64,000 nt of DNA from Bradyrhizobium sp. 199 (lineage in GTDB: Bacteria > Pseudomonadota > Alphaproteobacteria > Rhizobiales > Xanthobacteraceae): assembly GCF_023073355.1 (NCBI RefSeq), contig NZ_JADPJI010000008.1:558001-622000 (forward strand), given 5' to 3'. Under the pieces are notes generated by a model, which saw nothing but the letters and a program-made list of their open reading frames with translations, did not search any database and was not told the origin of the DNA. Shown one piece after another: positions 1 through 9,230 of this stretch; position 1 is the stretch's first letter; each line of letters starts with the position of its first letter. Made by a program: the position numbers and the translations under genes.

Positions 1-498
1 TCCATCCAGGAATGCCCGGTCGGCCGCGCCGTAGAGACGGTTGGCGAATGGTGGAGCATTTTGATCCTGCGCGATGCGTTTCAGGGCGCGACCAAATTCG
101 ACGAGTTCTCGCAAAGCCTCGGCATCGCGCCGAACATCCTGTCGCGGCGCCTTGCCCACCTCACCGCATCAGGCATGTTCGTGCGCCGTCGCTATCACGA
201 CCGGCCACCACGTTACGAATATGTGCTGACGGACAAGGCGCGGGATTTCTTCCCCGTGATCGTGGCGCTGCTCGCCTGGGGCAACAGGCATCTCGCCGCC
301 AAGGGCGAGTCCATCGTGCTGGCGAACCGAAGTGACGTTCGCCCGCTCGATCCGGTCGTGGTCGATGCCGCCGATCTGCGTCCGATCACGCTCGCCAATG
401 CGGTCGTCATCGCAGGGCCGCGCGCCAGCCGCGGGATGCGCGCGCGGCTCGCTTCGCTCAAAGCCATGAACCCGGCCGTTGCGCCGGCTGGAGACTGA
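1..498 (+). CDS. HxlR-family transcriptional regulator (5' end outside the window)
   Basis: DNA-binding winged-helix regulator of the HxlR (MarR-like) family; such proteins usually respond to aldehyde, quinone or oxidative signals, but the signal here is unknown. The reading frame is open from base 1 with no start, so the gene is cut by the window edge. The visible part begins with the family's hallmark CPVGRAVETVGEWWSILILR segment, followed by the helix-turn-helix (GATKFDEF...GIAPNILSRRLAHLTASG) and the wing with the Y-x-L-T motif (YEYVLTDKARDFFPVI). It stops one base before the start of the ketosynthase gene, so the two are probably one transcript with coupled translation. Family certain; function unknown. 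Confidence 0.88.
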   Translation, partial: SIQECPVGRAVETVGEWWSILILRDAFQGATKFDEFSQSLGIAPNILSRRLAHLTASGMFVRRRYHDRPPRYEYVLTDKARDFFPVIVALLAWGNRHLAAKGESIVLANRSDVRPLDPVVVDAADLRPITLANAVVIAGPRASRGMRARLASLKAMNPAVAPAGD

Positions 499-499
499 C

Positions 500-1762
500 A
501 TGCGTCGGATCGTCGTGACGGGAATGGGGGCGGTGTCGCCGCTCGGCTGTGGTGTTGAAACCTCCTGGCGTCGGCTGCTTGCCGGCCAAAGCGGGTTGCG
601 GGCGCTGCCCGAATGGGCGCAGGCGCTGCCCGCGCGCATCGCCGGGCTCGTGCCCGAGAAGGCCGATGATGCCGACGGCGGCTTCGATCCCACGCAAGCC
701 GCCGCGCCAAAAGACCAGCGCAAGATGGACCGCTTCATTCTGTTCGCGCTGCTCGCCACGGCGGAAGCGGTCGCGCAGGCCAAATGGACGCCGCAGGACG
801 CGAGAGCGCTGGAGCGGACCGCAACGATCATCGGCTCCGGCGTCGGCGGATTCCCGGCGATGGCGGAAGCGGTGCGCATTACCGAGCAGCGCGGCGTGCG
901 CCGGCTCTCGCCATTCACGATCCCTTCGTTCCTGGCCAACCTCGCCGCCGGCCACGTCTCGATCAAGTACGGCTACAAGGGAGCGCTGGGCACACCGGTC
1001 ACCGCTTGTGCCGCCGGCGTCCAGGCCATCGGCGATGCCGCGCGCATGATCCGCGCCGGCGAAGCCGATGTCGCGATCTGCGGCGGCGCAGAGGCCTGTA
1101 TCGACCTCGTCAGCCTTGGCGGCTTTGCGGCGGCCCGCGCGCTGTCGAGCGGTTTCAACGACGAACCCGCGCGCGCCTCGCGCCCATTCGATCGCGACCG
1201 CGACGGCTTTGTCATGGGCGAAGGCGCCGGCATCCTTGTCATTGAGGAGCTCGAGCATGCGCTCGCGCGCGGCGCGACTCCGATCGCGGAGATCGTCGGC
1301 TACGGCACGACGGCGGACGCCTACCACATGACGTCAGGCCCGCCCGATGGCGACGGCGCCCGCCGCGCCATGGAGATCGCGCTCCGGCAGGCCAGCCTTG
1401 CGCCCACGGATGTGCAGCACCTGAACGCCCACGCGACATCGACGCCGGCTGGTGACGAGAGCGAGCTCGGCGCGATCGGCGCGTTGTTCGGCCGCAACCG
1501 CGGCATTGCCGTCAGCGCCACCAAATCGGCCACCGGCCATCTGCTCGGCGCCGCCGGAGGCCTCGAGGCGATCTTCACCGTGCTCGCTTTGCGCGACCAG
1601 ATCGCGCCGCCGACGCTCAACCTCGAAAACCCCGATGCGGGCGCTGACGGCATCGACATTGTCGCCGGCACCGCACGGCCGATGCCGATGCAGCATGCCA
1701 TCTCCAACGGCTTTGGCTTCGGCAGGGTGAATGCCAGCGCGATCTTCCGCCGCATGGATTAA
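500..1762 (+). CDS. Beta-ketoacyl-ACP synthase II-like ketosynthase (FabF family)
   Basis: Condensing enzyme that joins malonyl-ACP to an acyl-ACP in the cytoplasm. The 421-residue protein has normal FabF length. The thiolase-fold catalytic triad is complete: C170 in TPVTACAAG, a His in LNAHATSTPAGD and a second His in KSATGHLLGAAGG. I chose the ATG at 500, which gives the typical FabF start MRRIVVTGMGAVSPLG; a TTG 21 bases upstream is possible but lies inside the HxlR gene. No acyl carrier protein, fabG or fabD gene lies beside it, so it is probably a paralogue of the housekeeping fabF, under the control of the upstream HxlR regulator (inference from spacing). Confidence 0.9.
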   Translation: MRRIVVTGMGAVSPLGCGVETSWRRLLAGQSGLRALPEWAQALPARIAGLVPEKADDADGGFDPTQAAAPKDQRKMDRFILFALLATAEAVAQAKWTPQDARALERTATIIGSGVGGFPAMAEAVRITEQRGVRRLSPFTIPSFLANLAAGHVSIKYGYKGALGTPVTACAAGVQAIGDAARMIRAGEADVAICGGAEACIDLVSLGGFAAARALSSGFNDEPARASRPFDRDRDGFVMGEGAGILVIEELEHALARGATPIAEIVGYGTTADAYHMTSGPPDGDGARRAMEIALRQASLAPTDVQHLNAHATSTPAGDESELGAIGALFGRNRGIAVSATKSATGHLLGAAGGLEAIFTVLALRDQIAPPTLNLENPDAGADGIDIVAGTARPMPMQHAISNGFGFGRVNASAIFRRMD

Positions 1763-1836
1763 GCGAAGGGCCTTCTCACCAGAAGACTTGTAATTAGAAG
1801 ACTTGCAATCGCGGTCCGCTGCGCTACCAAAACAGG

Positions 1837-2469
1837 ATGATCGAAACGAATTTCTGGTTGTTCCTGGCTGCTGCCTGTCTCATTGCCGCCGTTCCCGGTC
1901 CCGGCATCTTCTACGTCGCGGCACGGACCTTGTCCGAGGGGCGGGCCAGCGGGTTTGCCTCGACCGCGGGCACGGCGCTGGGCGGGCTGGTTCATGTCGT
2001 GGCGGGCGGCCTCGGCATCTCCGCAATCATCCTTGCGAGCGCCGAATTGTTCGCGGCCGTCAAGTTCGTCGGCGCGCTGTATCTGGTCTGGCTCGGCATC
2101 AGGACGTTCCGGAGTGCCGGCCGCGCGCTGTCGCTCGCGAGCGAACCTGTCGGCGACAAGCGTGCGTTCCGCGACGGCGTGCTGGTCGAGGCGTTGAACC
2201 CAAAGACCGCCGCGTTCTTCCTCGCTTTCATTCCGCAGTTCCTCGATGCCACGGGATCGAACCCCACGCTGCAATTCATCATGTTCGGCGCGATCTCGGT
2301 GGCGTTGAACACGCTCGCCGATATCGTCGTGGTGCTGATGGCCTCTGCAACACGCACGCAGCTCGTTGGCAGGCCGCATCTGATGCGGCGCCTCACGCAG
2401 GGCTCCGGCCTCTTCATTGCAGGTCTCGGCCTGTCGCTGGCACTGGTGCGGCGGCCGGCGAATGGATAG
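1837..2469 (+). CDS. LysE/RhtB-family amino acid exporter
   Basis: Inner-membrane exporter of the LysE superfamily, which expels amino acids or related metabolites. The 210 residues show about six hydrophobic segments and the N-terminal family motif (VPGPGIFYVAARTLSEG) together with the G-x-x-x-G-rich second helix and the conserved EALNPKTAAFFLAFIPQF segment near residues 127-144. The substrate cannot be deduced. The gene overlaps the following alpha/beta hydrolase by 8 bases (its stop lies inside the hydrolase start), which points to translational coupling. The 74-base gap from the ketosynthase gene may hold a promoter. Confidence 0.9.
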   Translation: MIETNFWLFLAAACLIAAVPGPGIFYVAARTLSEGRASGFASTAGTALGGLVHVVAGGLGISAIILASAELFAAVKFVGALYLVWLGIRTFRSAGRALSLASEPVGDKRAFRDGVLVEALNPKTAAFFLAFIPQFLDATGSNPTLQFIMFGAISVALNTLADIVVVLMASATRTQLVGRPHLMRRLTQGSGLFIAGLGLSLALVRRPANG

Positions 2470-3340
2470 CGCTCCGCAAAGCCGCTTCCATGAATCGCAC
2501 GGCCTGCGGCTGCATTACGCCGATTGGGGCAATGAGAGCGCGCCGGCTCTCATTCTGGTCCATGGCGGCCGCGATCATTGCCGGAGCTGGGACGTCATCG
2601 CGCGGTCGCTGCAGCCGCATTTCCACGTGATAGCGCCCGACCTGCGCGGCCACGGCGACTCCGAATGGACCAAGGGCGGCAGCTACGCACTGACCGAATA
2701 TGTCTACGATCTCGCCCAGCTCGTCCGCGTTGTCGCAGCACCTCAGGTAACCCTCATCGGCCACTCGATGGGCGGCATGGTGAGCCTGATCTTTTCAGGG
2801 TCATTCCCCGAAGAGGTCTCGAAGCTGGTCGTGCTCGACGGCGTGACCATGTTGCCGGACACGCCGAAGCCGCCGGCGCACGAGCGCATCGGCAAATGGG
2901 TCGGCCAGCTCGACAGGCTGCATGACCGCACACCCCGCCGCTATGCGACCCTCGCGGACGCGGCGGCGCAGATGGTGCTTCACAACAAGCGTCTGTCCCG
3001 CGAGCTCGCGCTGCATCTCGCCACGCACGGCGCCCGGCAAAACGAGGACGGCAGCTATAGCTGGAAGTTCGATCCCTATCAGCGCGCCTCGGCGCCGCAC
3101 CGGCTCTGGCCTGATGATCACGTCGCGCTGTGGTCGCGCATTACCTGCCCGACACTGCTGTTGAACGCCGGCGAGAGCTTTCTCGCCGGTGCCAGATCAG
3201 CTGGCCTGGAGCGGTATTTCCGGCAAGCCCGCGTCGAGACCATCTCCGGCGCCGGACACTGGTTGCAGCACGACAAGCCGCAAGAGGTGCTGAGTGAGAT
3301 CCGGCAATTTCTCGGTCTAACTGAGCACAGCGCCGGCTAG
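2462..3340 (+). CDS. Alpha/beta hydrolase
   Basis: Cytoplasmic hydrolase of the alpha/beta fold with unknown ester, lactone or thioester substrate. The 292-residue protein has the oxyanion-hole HGG motif (residues 34-36), the LRGHGDS strand-turn at 61-67, the nucleophile elbow GHSMGG with Ser102, and a C-terminal GAGHWLQHDKP segment that supplies the catalytic His. The ATG at 2462 was chosen because it starts a normal family N-terminus (DSAPQSRFHESHGLRLHY) and overlaps the end of the exporter gene; in-frame codons further upstream lie deep inside that gene. Probably the last gene of the HxlR-ketosynthase-exporter-hydrolase set. Confidence 0.88.
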   Translation: MDSAPQSRFHESHGLRLHYADWGNESAPALILVHGGRDHCRSWDVIARSLQPHFHVIAPDLRGHGDSEWTKGGSYALTEYVYDLAQLVRVVAAPQVTLIGHSMGGMVSLIFSGSFPEEVSKLVVLDGVTMLPDTPKPPAHERIGKWVGQLDRLHDRTPRRYATLADAAAQMVLHNKRLSRELALHLATHGARQNEDGSYSWKFDPYQRASAPHRLWPDDHVALWSRITCPTLLLNAGESFLAGARSAGLERYFRQARVETISGAGHWLQHDKPQEVLSEIRQFLGLTEHSAG

Positions 3341-3352
3341 CCCCGCTGCCGT

Positions 3353-3532
3353 AGGTTCGGCAACGCGCGACAGCGCCGTGCCCACCCAGCGGCGAGATTG
3401 AGCAAATGATTGGCGGGCACGCTTCGCTTTGCTCACCCGACGGCGATGTCGCAGCCCGCATGAGCGCAGCGACATGACGCCGTAAGCAGAATCCGGGATA
3501 TCGCTTGGCTCATCCCGGCTAAGCAGCGCCCT
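3353..3532. repeat. Palindromic intergenic repeat (REP-like), family with GGGCACGCTTCGCTTTGC core
   Basis: Non-coding stretch between two convergent genes. It contains the core GCGGGCACGCTTCGCTTTGC (about 3413-3432), which recurs in reverse orientation at about 23695-23715 in this window, followed by CGCATGAGCGCAGCGACATG, another short module typical of Bradyrhizobium REP elements. No open reading frame is supported here. Confidence 0.6.
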
Positions 3533-3541
3533 TGGGAAATA

Positions 3542-4435
3542 TTAGCCCAACGTCCCCGCATGCACCCACCAACCCGGGTGGTCGCGCCGGATCTTTTCGG
3601 CGGCGGTATGCGCATCGGCGGCTGAGCCATAGATCGCAAAACACGTCGCGCCCGAGCCGGACATGCGGGCGAGCTTGACGCCGGCGGAATCGCGAAGCGC
3701 GTCGAGCACCTCGCCGATCAGGGGCTGGATCCGCAGCGCAGGCGCTTCCAGATCGTTGGCGACGGTTTCGAGAACGTCGACCCAATCGGAAATCGATCCG
3801 CCCTCTTCGGGCCAGGCCGGCGCGCGGATGACATCGGTCACGCCGACCAGCAATTGACCGTTGCGCAGACCCAGCGCCTGGAAGACGTCCTTGGTGGCAA
3901 CGGGTACGCGCGGATTGACCATCACGCACGGCATGCTCGGCAGTGCAAGCGGCAGCAGCTGCTCGCCGACGCCGGTCATGTCGCAGGCGCGCGAGACGAG
4001 GCACACCGGCACATCGGCGCCGGTCGCGAGCGCGACCTTCTGGAGCCTGGGATCATCGAGCGGCAGATTGTTGAGACGCGCCAGGAGCCGCAGCGCCGCC
4101 GCAGCGTCCGCAGAGCCGCCGCCGATGCCGGCGGCAACCGGCAGCACCTTGTCGAGCGCGAACGCGCCCAGCTTCAGGCCCGGCACGGCCTCGGCCAACA
4201 GCTTGGCAGCCTTGAACACGAGATTGTCGGACGTATCGCCGCAGGCGTCGGCCAGCGGCCCGGTGGTGGTGAGCTTCAGCTCGCCGCCCGGCTCCAGCGT
4301 CAGCCGGTCCGCGCAATCGGCGAACGCGACCACGCTTTCGAGATCATGATAGCCATCGGCGCGACGGCCGACGACGCGAAGGCTGAGATTGACCTTCGCC
4401 CGTCCTTCTTCAATCAACGCCGGCATCGGCGACAC
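3542..4435 (-). CDS. ispE: 4-diphosphocytidyl-2-C-methyl-D-erythritol kinase
   Basis: Fourth enzyme of the non-mevalonate (MEP) isoprenoid pathway; it phosphorylates CDP-ME with ATP in the cytoplasm. A GHMP kinase of 297 residues, normal length. The substrate-side motif AKVNLSLRV (13-21, with K14), the glycine-rich ATP loop GIGGGSADAAAAL (103-115) and the TGADVP segment with D141 match the catalytic Lys/Asp pair of the family. The third GHMP motif appears as RMSGSGATCFAIYG near the C-terminus. The gene lies directly downstream of the TPR-protein gene on the same strand (95-base gap), a neighbourhood also seen in related genomes. Confidence 0.96.
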   Translation of the reverse strand: MSPMPALIEEGRAKVNLSLRVVGRRADGYHDLESVVAFADCADRLTLEPGGELKLTTTGPLADACGDTSDNLVFKAAKLLAEAVPGLKLGAFALDKVLPVAAGIGGGSADAAAALRLLARLNNLPLDDPRLQKVALATGADVPVCLVSRACDMTGVGEQLLPLALPSMPCVMVNPRVPVATKDVFQALGLRNGQLLVGVTDVIRAPAWPEEGGSISDWVDVLETVANDLEAPALRIQPLIGEVLDALRDSAGVKLARMSGSGATCFAIYGSAADAHTAAEKIRRDHPGWWVHAGTLG

Positions 4436-4530
4436 GCCCCCAACTCACTTGTTTGTCGCGCATGTCTTATCGGAAAACCGCTACGCACTTTGCGCTAGCG
4501 CGGCCCTTCGGGTCCGGATCATGCGCCAGC

Positions 4531-6327
4531 CTAGCCGCCCTTGCCGTCGTCCTTCTTCTTGTCCGCCTGCGCGGCCGAAGAGTTCGAATTGTCGTCGGTC
4601 AGCCCGTTGGCGATTTTGGCCTCGATCTTAGGCAGCTCATCCGGCTCGGGCTTGAGATCGCGCGCATGCGCCCACTGGAACTTGGCTTCCAGCGTGCGTC
4701 CGACCCGCCAATAGGCATCGCCAAGGTGATCGTTGATGGTGGGATCCTCGGGCTTGAGGTCGATCGCGCGCTCGAGATTCTTCACCGCTTCCTCGTAATT
4801 GCCGATGCGGTAATAGGCCCAGCCGAGAGAGTCGACGATGTAGCCGTCGTCGGGGCGCTGCTCGACGGCACGCTTGATCATCTTCATGCCTTCGTCGAGG
4901 TTCACGCCCTGGTCGATCCAGGAATAGCCGAGATAATTGAGCACGTGGGGCTGGTCGGGCTGCAGCTCGAGCGCCTTCTTCATGTCGGCCTCGGCCTTGG
5001 CCCACTGCTTGGAGCGCTCCTCGCAGATGCCGCGATAATAGTACCAGACGCTGTTGGCCTTGTCGTTGCCGGCCGGCAGCACGTCGACGCCTTGCGAATA
5101 GGTCGCGCCGCAGTCGCCGAACTTCTTGCGGCCGCGCTGGATGTTGCCCAGCGCCATGATCGCTTCGAGGTCCTTGGCATCCTCCGTGGTGACACCCTTG
5201 AGGATCTTGATCGCCTCATCGGTGCGGTCGGCGGAATCCAGATCGATGGCGAGCTGGATCTGCGCGTTGCGCTTGAGCGGAGAGCTCGACGGCACGCGCT
5301 CATACACCTTGATCGCCATCTGCGGCCGCTTCACCGATTCGTAGAGATCAGCGAGCGAAAGCAGCGCCAGCGGATGCGTCGGCTGGAGGTAGAGCGAGAG
5401 CTGGAGGTAGACGAGCGCCAGATCCTCGCCGCCGCGGCGGGTCAGCGTGGCGCCGATGCCGTAGAGCGCTTCAGCGGCGCCGGCCTGGGCGGAATCGGCA
5501 AGCGGCGGCATTTTCTTGCCTGCTTTGGTCTCGCGCAGGCCCTCCTGGATCAGCGGGTGACGCGCCAGCTTCTTGTCGAAGGCCTGATAGACGGTGGTCG
5601 CGGCCGCGGAATCCTTGTTGCGCGACAGCCAGCGCGCATAGGCCTCGCTCACGCGCAGCATGGAATCGTCGAGCTTGTAGGCGCGCTCGAAGCGGATGCC
5701 GGCGTCCTTCTCCTTGCCGGAGAGCTCGAGGATCATGCCGGCGTGAAGGTCCTTGAACAGCGGATACCATTCGGGACCTGCCAGCTTGTCGATGGTCGCG
5801 ACACCGCCCTTGGCATCGCCCGCACCGTAGGCGGCCCAACCCGACAGCAGTGTGGCGACGAGATCGGTGATCGGACCGCGGATCGACTGGTTGATATTGG
5901 TTTGCGCGGCCGCGTACTTCTTCACCTTGAGATCATGCACGCCGACCACGAGACGCGCGACGCGGTTGGTCTTGTCGATGGTGAGCACGCGCTCGGCGAG
6001 CTTGACCGCCTCATCAATGTCGCCGTCGGCGACCGACGAGATGAAGGCGCGGTCGAGCAGCTCGTTGTTCTTGGGATCGGTGCGCAGGGCCGAGCGGTAG
6101 AACGCGGCGGCAGAGGCCGCGTCGCGCTCGACGCTGGCATGGCGGGCGGCAAGATAGCTGCCGGCACCGGTGAGCGACTTCAGATCATTTCGGGTCGGAA
6201 ACTGCGCCGCCGTATTCTCCGGATGATCCGGCGTCTGCGCCAGGACCCTGCCGGGGACGGTCGCGATCGCTGTGCCCATGAGGGCGATGGCGGCAACAGT
6301 CCAGCGGTTGAAACGATTTGAAAACAT
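4531..6327 (-). CDS. Exported tetratricopeptide-repeat protein
   Basis: A 598-residue TPR protein, predicted to lie in the periplasm or at the envelope. The start at 6327 (MFSNRFNRWT) is chosen because it is followed by a clean hydrophobic signal segment (TVAAIALMGTAIATVPGRVLA, cleavage after the Ala-Gln region); the open frame continues 52 codons upstream, but that part has no family character. At least eight TPR-like units follow, the clearest near the C-terminus (for example PHVLNYLGYSWIDQG and GYIVDSLGWAYYRIGNYEEA, with the TPR W/L-G-Y/A-F-P pattern). The C-terminal tail is Asn/Ser then Lys/Asp rich. TPR proteins are scaffolds; the partner is unknown. Confidence 0.85.
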   Translation of the reverse strand: MFSNRFNRWTVAAIALMGTAIATVPGRVLAQTPDHPENTAAQFPTRNDLKSLTGAGSYLAARHASVERDAASAAAFYRSALRTDPKNNELLDRAFISSVADGDIDEAVKLAERVLTIDKTNRVARLVVGVHDLKVKKYAAAQTNINQSIRGPITDLVATLLSGWAAYGAGDAKGGVATIDKLAGPEWYPLFKDLHAGMILELSGKEKDAGIRFERAYKLDDSMLRVSEAYARWLSRNKDSAAATTVYQAFDKKLARHPLIQEGLRETKAGKKMPPLADSAQAGAAEALYGIGATLTRRGGEDLALVYLQLSLYLQPTHPLALLSLADLYESVKRPQMAIKVYERVPSSSPLKRNAQIQLAIDLDSADRTDEAIKILKGVTTEDAKDLEAIMALGNIQRGRKKFGDCGATYSQGVDVLPAGNDKANSVWYYYRGICEERSKQWAKAEADMKKALELQPDQPHVLNYLGYSWIDQGVNLDEGMKMIKRAVEQRPDDGYIVDSLGWAYYRIGNYEEAVKNLERAIDLKPEDPTINDHLGDAYWRVGRTLEAKFQWAHARDLKPEPDELPKIEAKIANGLTDDNSNSSAAQADKKKDDGKGG

Positions 6328-6536
6328 CAGGGCTCGCCTTGAGTTGGTAGTGCCTGGGTTTGCAGCAGAGGCCGCATCGCATGCGAACGCGGCCGGTGGC
6401 ATGGGGACCCGGAACCGTCGGGCCGACAATGCCGCTTTTGGCGCTTCGCCGCAAGGATTCGGGCCGGACGATCCCCTCCGCACGTCCCAAACCGGCCAAG
6501 AGGAGCCCCAAGACGCCGCTACTGTGGCCTTATCGT

Positions 6537-6559
6537 GGCCGCGACCGGGGGTCGCGGCC
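6537..6559. terminator. Strong hairpin downstream of the ETF-QO gene
   Basis: A perfect 10-bp stem (GGCCGCGACC with GGTCGCGGCC) closed by a 3-base loop lies 63 bases after the stop of the ETF-QO gene. No U-run follows on either strand, so it may be a transcript-stabilising 3' hairpin or a weak terminator rather than a classical factor-independent one. The rest of the 294-base gap (6328-6621) shows nothing recognisable. Confidence 0.35.
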
Positions 6560-6621
6560 CCATCCTCACGCGAACGTGCGCCGGATCACCTTCGAGGGGC
6601 AGCCCTCTTCTTGGCCTACTC

Positions 6622-8283
6622 TTACATCGCCTCGTAGTTCGGACCGCCGCCGCCCTCTGGGGGAACCCAGGTGATGTTACCGTTGGGATCCTTCACGTCG
6701 CAGGTTTTGCAGTGAACGCAGTTCTGGGCGTTGATCTGGAAACGCGGGCTTGATCCCTCCTCGACCCACTCATAGACGCCGGCCGGGCAATAGCGATTCG
6801 AAGGACCAGCGAACACGTCATGCTCGGAGGTCTTCTGCAGGTTCATGTCCGTGACCTTGAGATGGACCGGCTGGTCCTCCTCATGATTGGTGTTGGACAG
6901 GAACACGGAGGACAGCTTGTCGAACGAGATCTTGCCATCCGGCTTCGGATAGTTTTTCGGGGCGTGCTGTTTGGCCGGATCGAGCGTGGCGCGATCGGGC
7001 TTGGCGTGCGACTGGGTGCCGAACAGCGAGCCGCCGAACAGCGTGTTGCACCACATGTCGAAGATGCCGAGCCCGGCGCCGATGAAGGTGCCGAACTTCG
7101 ACAACAACGGCTTGGCGTTGCGGACAGGATAGAGGTCCTTACCGACGACGGAATCGCGCCAAGCGTTCTCGTATTCGATCAGTTCATCATTGCCGCGGCC
7201 CGCAGCGAGAGCCGCGTGAACATGTTCGGCCGCGAGCATACCGGTACCCATGGCATTGTGCACGCCCTTGATGCGGGGCACGTTGACGAAGCCAGCCGCG
7301 CAGCCGATCAGCGCGCCGCCGGGGAAGCTGAGTTTCGGCACCGACTGGTACCCGCCTTCGGTGATTGCGCGCGCGCCGTAAGCCAGCCGCTTGCCGCCTT
7401 CAAGCGTCGCGCGGACGGCCGGATGGTTCTTGACGCGCTGGAATTCGTCGAATGGCGACAAATAGGGGTCGTTGTAGTTGAGATGAACGACGAAGCCGAT
7501 CGACACCAGGTTCTCGTCATAATGGTAGAAGAACAGGCCGCCGCCGGTGTTGTTGTTCAAGGGCCAGCCAACGGCGTGCTGCACCAGCCCCTTCTGATGC
7601 TTGGCCGGATCGATCTGCCAGACTTCCTTCAGCCCGATGCCAAATTTCGGCGGCTCACTCTTGGTGTCGAGCGCGTATTTCGCGATCAGCTGCTTCGAGA
7701 GGCTGCCGCGGGCGCCTTCGGCGAACAGCGTGTACTTGCCGAGCAATTCCATGCCGCGGGTAAAGGAGTCCTTCGGCTTGCCGTCCCGTCCGATCCCCAT
7801 GTCGCCGGTGGCGATGCCGCGCACCGCCCCATTGTCGTCATAGAGCACTTCAGTCGCGGCAAAACCGGGATAGACCTCGACGCCGAGGGCCTCAGCCTTG
7901 CGGGCCAGCCAGCGGCAGACATTGCCGAGCGAGCCGATATAGCAGTGATGGTTATCCATCAGCCGCGGCATGATGAAATTCGGCAGCTTGATCGCGCTGG
8001 TCTCCGTGAACCAGAAGAAGCGGTCGTCCTTGACCTGCGTCTTGAGGGGACAGTCGGAATCCTGGCGCCAGTCCGGGATCAGCTTGTCGAGCCCGGCCGG
8101 GTCGATTACGGCACCGGAGAGGATATGCGCACCGACCTCGGAGCCCTTTTCCACCACGACGACATTGAGATCGGCATTGAGCTGCTTCAGCCGGATCGCG
8201 GCGGACAGACCCGAGGGGCCGGCGCCGACGATGACGACGTCGAATTCCATGGATTCGCGCGGGGGAAGTTCTTCGGTGCTCAT
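6622..8283 (-). CDS. Electron transfer flavoprotein-ubiquinone oxidoreductase (ETF-QO)
   Basis: Inner-membrane-associated enzyme that passes electrons from ETF (fatty-acid and amino-acid oxidation) to ubiquinone. The 553-residue length is normal. The FAD dinucleotide-binding motif GAGPSG lies at 20-25, the conserved YPGFAATEVLYD region follows, and the C-terminal 4Fe-4S domain has all four ligands: C499 (YCPAGVYE) and C522, C525, C528 (NCVHCKTC). The start MSTEELPPRE gives the family N-terminus. The gene is transcribed divergently from the uracil-DNA glycosylase gene across a 135-base spacer. The etfA/etfB genes are not in the window. Confidence 0.96.
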   Translation of the reverse strand: MSTEELPPRESMEFDVVIVGAGPSGLSAAIRLKQLNADLNVVVVEKGSEVGAHILSGAVIDPAGLDKLIPDWRQDSDCPLKTQVKDDRFFWFTETSAIKLPNFIMPRLMDNHHCYIGSLGNVCRWLARKAEALGVEVYPGFAATEVLYDDNGAVRGIATGDMGIGRDGKPKDSFTRGMELLGKYTLFAEGARGSLSKQLIAKYALDTKSEPPKFGIGLKEVWQIDPAKHQKGLVQHAVGWPLNNNTGGGLFFYHYDENLVSIGFVVHLNYNDPYLSPFDEFQRVKNHPAVRATLEGGKRLAYGARAITEGGYQSVPKLSFPGGALIGCAAGFVNVPRIKGVHNAMGTGMLAAEHVHAALAAGRGNDELIEYENAWRDSVVGKDLYPVRNAKPLLSKFGTFIGAGLGIFDMWCNTLFGGSLFGTQSHAKPDRATLDPAKQHAPKNYPKPDGKISFDKLSSVFLSNTNHEEDQPVHLKVTDMNLQKTSEHDVFAGPSNRYCPAGVYEWVEEGSSPRFQINAQNCVHCKTCDVKDPNGNITWVPPEGGGGPNYEAM

Positions 8284-8418
8284 CTGATCTCAGCCCTTGA
8301 GACGGTTCCTTGGTCGTTTGGCCCTCTTGTTTCCGATTTTTCCGGGTAGGACAACCACGGAAATGCGTTCCGCTGGGATGCAAGGCGCCTTAGACTGAAC
8401 TAATAGTCAGACTTTCTC

Positions 8419-9225
8419 ATGATAGCCGAACCCGCACCCACCGTCCGCGAGCTTCTTGCCTTCTATCTGGAGGCGGGTGTCGATTGCGCGCTCGCGGAGG
8501 AACCGATCGACCGCCTGGCGGAATTGGATGCTCCCCCCGCGCCCCCGCGCGTGGCACCGCCGGTCGAGGCGCCGCGGCCGATCACCGCGCCGACGGTGAT
8601 GCGCGGCGAGGTCGCCCCTGCCCCCGACGTCGCAATCGCGTCCGCACGCGAGACCGCGCGCACCGCACCGACGCTGGAGGCGCTGCGCGAATTGATGCAA
8701 AGCTTCGAGGGCTGCGCGCTGAAGCACACCGCGACGCGGCTGGTGTTCGCCGACGGCAACCCGCAGGCGCGCATCATGTTCGTCGGCGAGGCTCCGGGCC
8801 GCGACGAGGACATCGAAGGCCTGCCCTTCGTCGGGCGCAGCGGCAAGCTGCTCGATTTAATGATAGGCGCCATAGGCCTCAACCGCAGCACCGCCTATAT
8901 CGCCAACGTGATTCCCTGGCGGCCGCCCGGCAACCGCACACCGACGCCGCAGGAGACGCAGATCTGCCTGCCCTTCATCCAGCGCCAGATCGAGCTGGTG
9001 AATCCCGACGTGCTGGTGACACTCGGCAATCCCTCGACGCAAACACTGCTGGGCACGCGCGAGGGCATCATGCGTACCCGCGGGCGCTGGTTCGACTACG
9101 AGACGGGCCAGCGCACAATCCGCGCGCTGCCGACGTTCCATCCGGCGTATCTGTTGCGCTCGCCGTCCTACAAGCGACTGGCCTGGCAGGATCTGCGGGC
9201 GATCGCGAAGGTGCTGGCGGGGTAA
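8419..9225 (+). CDS. Uracil-DNA glycosylase, family 4-like, with incomplete Fe-S ligand set
   Basis: DNA repair enzyme that removes uracil from DNA. Residues about 85-268 match family-4 UDGs: GEAPGRDEDIEGLPFVGRSG (123-142) is the catalytic/water-activating region, NVIPWRPPGNRTPTP follows at 163-177, and TFHPAYLLRSP is the C-terminal minor-groove motif. Family 4 enzymes ligate a 4Fe-4S cluster with four cysteines; by eye-alignment only two remain here (C99 and C183), with F96 and W167 at the other two positions. The first 85 residues form a Pro/Ala-rich extension not needed for catalysis. The function as a uracil glycosylase is very likely; presence of the cluster is doubtful. Confidence 0.9.
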   Translation: MIAEPAPTVRELLAFYLEAGVDCALAEEPIDRLAELDAPPAPPRVAPPVEAPRPITAPTVMRGEVAPAPDVAIASARETARTAPTLEALRELMQSFEGCALKHTATRLVFADGNPQARIMFVGEAPGRDEDIEGLPFVGRSGKLLDLMIGAIGLNRSTAYIANVIPWRPPGNRTPTPQETQICLPFIQRQIELVNPDVLVTLGNPSTQTLLGTREGIMRTRGRWFDYETGQRTIRALPTFHPAYLLRSPSYKRLAWQDLRAIAKVLAG

Positions 9226-9230
9226 TGCGC

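Noticed and set aside
3341..3541. CRISPR-like or tRNA-like structure in the intergenic region
   Set aside because: No regularly spaced direct repeats or cloverleaf; the region is a dispersed palindromic repeat.
4453..6321. 622-codon open frame on the plus strand
   Set aside because: Lies antisense to the exported TPR gene; its product has no family features. Long antisense frames are common in GC-rich codons.
6820..8349. 509-codon open frame on the plus strand
   Set aside because: Antisense shadow of ETF-QO, which has all conserved motifs on the other strand.
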